From Aureimonas phyllosphaerae (lineage in GTDB: Bacteria > Pseudomonadota > Alphaproteobacteria > Rhizobiales > Rhizobiaceae): 64,000 bases of DNA. Positions 60,452-64,000 of the stretch are shown piece by piece. Position 1 is the stretch's first letter. Every line of letters begins with the position of its first letter. The translations under genes were made by a program, and so were the position numbers. The notes under the pieces were generated by a model that had not been told where the DNA came from, made no database searches, and saw only the letters and a program-made list of their open reading frames with translations. Location: assembly GCF_900113065.1 (NCBI RefSeq), contig NZ_FOOA01000013.1, positions 49,361 to 113,360 of the forward strand, in the 5' to 3' direction.

Positions 60452-61425
60452 CGCACGCCATGGTCATCGACGCCACCGGCGGTCCCGAGGTCATGCAGTG
60501 GCGCGAGCAGGATCTCGCGCCGCCGGGTCCCGGCGAGTTGCGCGTTCGTCAGAGCGCCGCGGGTCTCAACTTCATCGACGTGTATTTCAGGAACGGAACG
60601 TACAAGGCGCCGTCCTTCCCGTTCGTCCCAGGCAAGGAAGGGGCGGGTACCGTCGTCTCGGTCGGCCGAGACGTCACCGGCTTTGCGGAGGGCGATCGGG
60701 TCGCCTACGCCGGCGCAAGCGGAACCTACGCTGAAGAGATCAATGTCGCTGCAACAGGCGCGGTGCGCATCCCCGAGGGCATCAGCGACGAGGTTGCGGC
60801 CGGCATCATGCTGAAGGGCATGACGGCAGAATACCTGCTGCGCCGGACGTTTCCCGTCGGGCCGGGGCATACGATCCTGATCCATGCGGCCGCCGGCGGT
60901 GTCGGGCTGATCGCCGGCCAGTGGGCAAAGCATCTCGGCGCGACGGTAATCGGAACCGCGGGTTCGGATGACAAGGTTCGCCTCGCGCTGGACCACGGCT
61001 ACGATCACGTCGTGAACTACCGGACAGAAAACTTCGTGGAACGCGTCGCCGACATCACCAACGGCGCGAAATGCGACGTGGTCTACGATTCGGTCGGCCG
61101 GGACACCTATCCGGCAAGCCTCGACTGCCTGAAGCGTCGCGGCCTGTTTGTCAGCTTCGGCCAGTCCTCAGGGACGATCGAGAACTTCGACCTCGCGCTC
61201 CTGAACCAAAAGGGATCGCTCTATGTCACCCGGCCGAGCCTGTTCGGCTACACGGCGACGCGAGCCGAGCTCGAAGAGAGCGCCAACGCGCTGTTCGATG
61301 TGGTCCGGAGCGGTGCCGTCAGGGTGCGGATCGACCAACGCTACCCCGTGTCCGAAGCCGCGCGCGCGCACCGGGATCTCGAAGGACGTCGCACGACCGG
61401 GATTTCAATTCTGACGATGCGATAA
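60448..61425 (+). CDS. NADPH:quinone oxidoreductase (QOR-type, MDR superfamily)
   Basis: A 325-aa zinc-independent medium-chain dehydrogenase. It has the QOR N-terminus (MTHAMVIDATGGPEVMQWRE, GLNFIDVYFRNGTYKAPSFP), the coenzyme site HAAAGGVGLIAGQWAKHLGA and GLFVSFGQSSGTIENFDLALL. It likely reduces quinones with NADPH in one-electron or stress-related chemistry. ATG 60448 overlaps the pcs stop by 4 nt (ATGA), so the two are translationally coupled; no direct functional link is known. The in-frame region upstream is a shadow of pcs. Confidence 0.93.
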   Translation: MTHAMVIDATGGPEVMQWREQDLAPPGPGELRVRQSAAGLNFIDVYFRNGTYKAPSFPFVPGKEGAGTVVSVGRDVTGFAEGDRVAYAGASGTYAEEINVAATGAVRIPEGISDEVAAGIMLKGMTAEYLLRRTFPVGPGHTILIHAAAGGVGLIAGQWAKHLGATVIGTAGSDDKVRLALDHGYDHVVNYRTENFVERVADITNGAKCDVVYDSVGRDTYPASLDCLKRRGLFVSFGQSSGTIENFDLALLNQKGSLYVTRPSLFGYTATRAELEESANALFDVVRSGAVRVRIDQRYPVSEAARAHRDLEGRRTTGISILTMR

Positions 61426-61524
61426 GCGATCGCAGACCGTCGCTGCCGACTGTCGCGTGAGGTCGCATTCGCATTGGAAATGACGGAAGCCGCGGCCGGT
61501 TCCAAGCCCGGTGGAGGGCCTCGG

Positions 61525-61644
61525 TCAGACGCTACCGGCCAGAAGCCAGACTGCGATAGCGACGTTGCCGACGATACCGACGACGGCAATCGCCCCGATC
61601 ACCAACCAGAGAAGCGAGCGTCGCGGACGGGGGGCTTCGATCAA
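61525..61644 (-). CDS. Small single-span membrane protein (39 aa), hypothetical
   Basis: A 39-aa product starting with TTG at 61644: a basic, proline-containing N-terminus (IEAPRPRRS) and one long hydrophobic helix (LLWLVIGAIAVVGIVGNVAI then AVWLLAGSV). AGGAG (61653-61657) lies exactly 8 nt upstream of the TTG, the same spacing as for the TTG-started UbiH-like gene. The start overlaps the stop of a 20-codon ORF (61641-61703), suggesting coupled translation or an old frameshift. The frame also stays open upstream to 61884. Function unknown. Confidence 0.5.
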   Translation of the reverse strand: MIEAPRPRRSLLWLVIGAIAVVGIVGNVAIAVWLLAGSV

Positions 61645-61703
61645 TGGTTTGGCTCCTGCGGCTTTGAGTCCCGCCAGGCGGCAGGCGTCGTCTGATCGGT
61701 CAT
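61641..61703 (-). CDS. Possible 20-codon ORF upstream of the small membrane protein
   Basis: ATG 61703 opens MTDQTTPAAWRDSKPQEPNH, and its TGA overlaps the TTG start of the 39-aa membrane protein (TTGA). It looks like a natural cytoplasmic N-terminus. Either it is a short leader ORF coupled to the downstream start, or a single-base indel split one ~60-aa protein in two. No Shine-Dalgarno is evident before the ATG. Confidence 0.35.
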   Translation of the reverse strand: MTDQTTPAAWRDSKPQEPNH

Positions 61704-61803
61704 ATAGGTGATGCCGCAGCCGGAGTCGCCCTTCGGCCGGTTGACGCTGGCGAGAGCTTGGCGCTGAAGCCGAAAGCCCGGGGTCGCGCGTCGTCTTCGG
61801 CTG

Positions 61804-61879
61804 GGATGGGTGGCCGAGTGGTTTAAGGCAGCGGTCTTGAAATTCGGTTGCGGGCGTCCGCGCCCGTCCAATCCTATCC
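61804..61879 (+). pseudogene. Decayed tRNA-Ser(TGA)
   Basis: The 5' half is a normal tRNA-Ser: acceptor GGATGGG, TGGCCGAGTGGTTTAAGGC D-arm, and GCGGTCTTGAAA with anticodon TGA. After the anticodon loop the sequence breaks: the 3' anticodon strand reads TTCGG instead of ACCGC, so the stem cannot pair. A variable-arm-like hairpin remains (CGGGCG with CGCCCG). The T-arm is missing, and CCTATCC still pairs with the acceptor 5' strand, one pair being a G-T wobble. This is a damaged copy that should not fold; an intact tRNA-Ser(TGA) must exist elsewhere. It marks the end of the conserved backbone. Confidence 0.65.
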
Positions 61880-62547
61880 GTCAACGTGCTGATAAGTATC
61901 GCAAATCGCGGCCGAAAGTCCGTTCCCGTCCTGTTTTGTCCGGCTCCGTGCTACCGCTTTCGGTAGCAAAATGGTAGCAGCTCGTTCGCGACGTGTTCCT
62001 TCGTCGATACCGGACGAGCTGGACTGGACCACGATCGCGATCACGTTGTCGCAGGTGCGGAATCGTGCGTTGCTTGAGCTTCCGTCTTGGTTTTCGGGGG
62101 CGTTGCGCGCGACAGCTGACCTCCAAATCGGCATAGCGACTTTACGAATGACGCATTCAGCGCGAAAGGCGTTCGAAGATAGGCAGTCAAAGGTCGAGTG
62201 GCGTCGAAGCGCTGTCATGCGGCCGCTGCCTAGCGAGCTTTCTGAGTGTTCAAGATGCGATTTAGGTGCTGTTAGTGTTGCGGTTCTCAACGTTGAGTTC
62301 AGCAGGCACGGCCGCTCCGGTTTTAAGGAAACAGCGTAAAGGTCAAAGCTGCTTAGGAAGCATCTGATGTCCTGCGCCCTCACGCCCATCGCCTACCGTT
62401 CGCATTCTGGGCTGCCCGGGCGAACGTTTAGATGGTCGCGCCGCGCCTCAGCACCTGACTATCGAATTACAGCTGCCTGCTCGGCGGAGGAGGGGTGCCG
62501 CGGCCTTCGACTGCAATGTGGGACTTGACGTCGGTTTGGTCCAATCC
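61880..62547. other. Stretch without a convincing gene, next to the tRNA-Ser scar
   Basis: About 670 nt of lower GC than the backbone. A perfect hairpin TGCTACCG-CTTT-CGGTAGCA lies at 61949-61968, with a third GGTAGCA copy at 61973. An ATG-started frame on the plus strand, 61971-62339 (122 codons, MVAARSRRVPSSIPDELDW onwards), is possible but has weak third-position GC bias and no recognisable domain. A 171-codon minus-strand frame (61874-62389) overlaps it. Neither is supported well enough to call. No integrase is seen. Confidence 0.5.
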
Positions 62548-62760
62548 TCAGTTGGACTTCGCACCGTCGAGGCCAGCGCGCCAGGACAAACCGTCGGCGC
62601 TTTGCGACCGGTACGGATGGTCGTGCCGGCAGTAGCCGCAATGGGCAGCGTGCGCGCCTTCCATACGGACCATCTCATCGCGGGTCAGGCCACGACCGCG
62701 ACGCCCGATATTGAACGACCTCGTTTCCTCATTGAACAGGACAGCCTGCATCGGGCTCAT
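62548..62760 (-). CDS. Hypothetical small protein with HCGYCRHDH motif
   Basis: A 70-aa product (MSPMQAVLFNEETRSFNIGR start) with acceptable codon bias for this genome. It has a central Arg/Gly-rich stretch and HCGYCRHDHPYRS, two cysteines and four histidines that could bind a metal. A second ATG at 62751 is possible. GAGAA lies near the start as a weak ribosome site. I do not recognise the family. It lies in the accessory-like tail. Confidence 0.45.
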   Translation of the reverse strand: MSPMQAVLFNEETRSFNIGRRGRGLTRDEMVRMEGAHAAHCGYCRHDHPYRSQSADGLSWRAGLDGAKSN

Positions 62761-62913
62761 GACATTCTCAGTACGTTACAGCGCAAGCTTCTAAGGCGAA
62801 GCTGACGCCAAGCTTGGATCGGCGGTGTTGTTGGGATGGTCGAATGATTGCCGCGACCTAGACGGGTGATCGACCTCGTCCAGTTCCGCATTCCTTCAAA
62901 ACGTCGAGCCGGC

Positions 62914-63105
62914 TCAATGCTGTAGCGTGCGTCGAACGGACTGATCCGAGCCGATTGCTTGCAACACTGCTTCTAGGCTCCGCTCCGCGCGATATCGCAG
63001 GTAGACGTTCGGGCCGTCAGCCTCTTGCCGAGGCACGGCCAACTCCTTCGCTCTGACAGCAACCAGTGCGATCTGGTCCGTCCACCCCCTCGTGCCGTCG
63101 CTCAT
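62914..63105 (-). CDS. Hypothetical small protein (63 aa)
   Basis: Starts at ATG 63105 (MSDGTRGWTDQIALVAVRAK) after a GGGGTGGG stretch that can act as ribosome site; an in-frame start 24 codons upstream is less likely. The product is charged and soluble, with VYLRYRAERSLEAVLQAIGS near the C-terminus. No known motif is seen. Same strand as its neighbours at 62548 and 63235. Confidence 0.4.
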   Translation of the reverse strand: MSDGTRGWTDQIALVAVRAKELAVPRQEADGPNVYLRYRAERSLEAVLQAIGSDQSVRRTLQH

Positions 63106-63234
63106 AACCCACCCCGCCATTAAGGAATGGGTAAGGATTACCCGAACGCCTGCTAGGGTTGGAGTTAACGGCTCCATCCACTGGAAACATGGTGAAAGCG
63201 GACAAGCTGAAGCATCGGCGCGCGATGGCCGGGC

Positions 63235-63468
63235 TCAGTGCCCCTGCCGCTCGCACTCATCGAGAACCATCGCAATCTCTGCCGGATCGGCTGCGATCTC
63301 GCTTTCCAGTCCGGCTTCCAGCCGCTGATCTGCCTGGCGGTACTCTTCGCATCGATCGGTTCGAGCGAGATCGGCCGCGCTGTCGAGCGTGAACCAGCGA
63401 TAGGCATAGACGGCAACCGCCACCAGCAGAACGACAGACAGAACGAGCTTCAGGGTTCGAGGGGACAA
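63235..63468 (-). CDS. Hypothetical small membrane-anchored protein (77 aa)
   Basis: A 77-aa product with one N-terminal membrane segment (about residues 6-24, LKLVLSVVLLVAVAVYAYRW) and an acidic soluble tail (DRCEEYRQADQRLEAGLESE then ADPAEIAMVLDECERQGH) holding two cysteines. Codon use looks native. The start is TTG at 63468; an in-frame stop lies three codons upstream, so no earlier start exists. No strong Shine-Dalgarno is visible. Function unknown. Confidence 0.55.
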   Translation of the reverse strand: MSPRTLKLVLSVVLLVAVAVYAYRWFTLDSAADLARTDRCEEYRQADQRLEAGLESEIAADPAEIAMVLDECERQGH

Positions 63469-63681
63469 GGGAAGGTCTCACAGGAGCTGAAGCCGTCAGA
63501 AACAACAGCGGGCTTTCGCAAGTCTGTCGCCTTAAGCTATGAGATCCCAAACGCACTGCCGGTGCAATTTTGGAATGAACCGGAAGGTGCTCTGCCAACC
63601 CCTGAGTGTGTCGCAAACGACGCATTCGCGGTTATCACTTCCAAAAGCTTTAGAGAATAATCGCTGTTCCCGTAGCGGCTT

Positions 63682-64000
63682 TGGCCTGCCCCCTGAAAAG
63701 TGGCCCTCCGTGAAGTAGGCTTTTGAGCCGCTGGAGGACACGAGAATGGGACAGAAGAAGCACAAGCCGGAAGAGATCGTCGCCAAGCTGAGGCAGGTCG
63801 ACGTGTTGCTGTCGCAAGGCCGCCCGGTTGCGGAAGCGATCCGTACGATCAGCGTGACGCCGTTCACCTACTACCGGTGGCGCAAGGAGTTCGGTGGGCT
63901 GAAGTCCGACCAGGTGAAGCGTTTGAAGGACCTCGAGAAGGAGAACGAGCGCCTGCGCAAGGCCGTGTCGGACCTGACGCTGGAGAAGCTGATCTTGAAA
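63682..64000 (+). mobile_element. Left end of an IS3-family insertion sequence
   Basis: The probable left terminal inverted repeat begins TGGCCTGCCCCCTGAAAAGTGG at 63682, a form typical of IS3-family elements of this type. It is followed by an orfA at 63746. The element continues past the window end, so its right end, target duplication and intactness cannot be judged. Confidence 0.8.
63746..64000 (+). CDS. IS3-family transposase OrfA (3' end outside window)
   Basis: 85 codons are visible without a stop. The N-terminal helix-turn-helix (KKHKPEEIVAKLRQVDVLLS, then VTPFTYYRWRKEFGG) is followed by a leucine-zipper-like coil (VKRLKDLEKENERLRKAVSD then LTLEKLILK). This is almost a full OrfA; in IS3 elements a -1 frameshift after this point joins it to the DDE-containing OrfB. 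GGAGG lies 9 nt before ATG 63746. Confidence 0.9.
   Translation, partial: MGQKKHKPEEIVAKLRQVDVLLSQGRPVAEAIRTISVTPFTYYRWRKEFGGLKSDQVKRLKDLEKENERLRKAVSDLTLEKLILK

Noticed and set aside
61949..61968. TGCTACCG/CGGTAGCA hairpin as a terminator
   Set aside because: The run after the stem is A on the plus strand, and on the minus strand the T-run precedes the stem, so neither strand reads as an intrinsic terminator.
61971..62339. 122-codon plus-strand ORF after the tRNA-Ser scar
   Set aside because: Possible, but third-position GC is weak, it overlaps a longer opposing frame, and no motif was recognised; described only as part of the non-coding stretch.
63238..63660. 140-codon plus-strand frame in the accessory tail
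   Set aside because: It lies opposite the 77-aa membrane protein gene, which has better codon use and a clear membrane segment.

Overview
The window is a 64 kb piece of a GC-rich alphaproteobacterial chromosome. Gene content and order match the core backbone of the order Hyphomicrobiales (Rhizobiales): bamA-lpxD-fabZ-lpxA-lpxI-lpxB, gltA, gltX, comEC, lexA, moeA-moaC-trpC-trpD-ppiD, tpiA, secG, pyrG-kdsA-eno, ftsB, pdhA-pdhB-pdhC-lpd, lipA, ispDF, dusB-ntrB-ntrC-ntrY-ntrX-trkA-hfq-hflX, glmU-glmS, recG, sdhE-mfd, and an ialB/hspQ/pcs block. LpxI instead of LpxH, a lipoyl domain fused to PDH E1-beta, fused IspDF, phosphatidylcholine synthase and an alphaproteobacterial SOS box (GTTC-N7-GTTC) all fit. 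The genus cannot be fixed from sequence alone; the high GC would suit an Aurantimonadaceae-like member, but that is inference.

Layout. 1-5734: outer-membrane assembly and lipid A synthesis on the + strand. 5756-8606: gltA and gltX on the - strand. 8752-17210: comEC (+) converging on lexA, then a tightly overlapped minus-strand operon ppiD-trpD-trpC-moaC-moeA. 17380-22778: tpiA, secG, pyrG, kdsA, eno. 22889-29644: ftsB and the pyruvate dehydrogenase operon with an SGNH hydrolase inside it. 29740-33141: small membrane protein, lipoyl synthase, ratA, and the opposing pncC/ispDF pair. 33297-43876: dusB, both nitrogen two-component systems, trkA, hfq and hflX. 43910-49088: mazG, tRNA-Lys, ccdA, glmU and glmS. 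49092-55138: recG, sdhE, mfd. 55146-61425: solute-binding protein, IalB, HspQ, UbiH-like hydroxylase, phosphatidylcholine synthase, quinone oxidoreductase.

Functional links. Lipid A enzymes sit with BamA and, further on, KdsA, GlmU and GlmS, so envelope sugar and acyl chemistry is spread over the window. LipA and the two lipoyl domains of PdhB and PdhC are neighbours. NtrBC and NtrYX are followed by TrkA and Hfq. LexA shows a clear autoregulatory promoter in which the SOS operator fills the -35/-10 spacer.

The last ~2.2 kb (61804-64000) is different. It starts with a decayed tRNA-Ser(TGA), holds only small or weak ORFs, and ends in the left end of an IS3-family element that runs off the window. 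This is the only accessory-looking part. No CRISPR array, toxin-antitoxin operon, phage module or defence island is visible. The observations most worth testing are paired TTAAC-N9-GTTAA dyads before pdhA, inverted repeats in the leaders of pyrG, gltA, ntrY and hfq, and a translationally coupled pair of tiny ORFs next to the tRNA scar.
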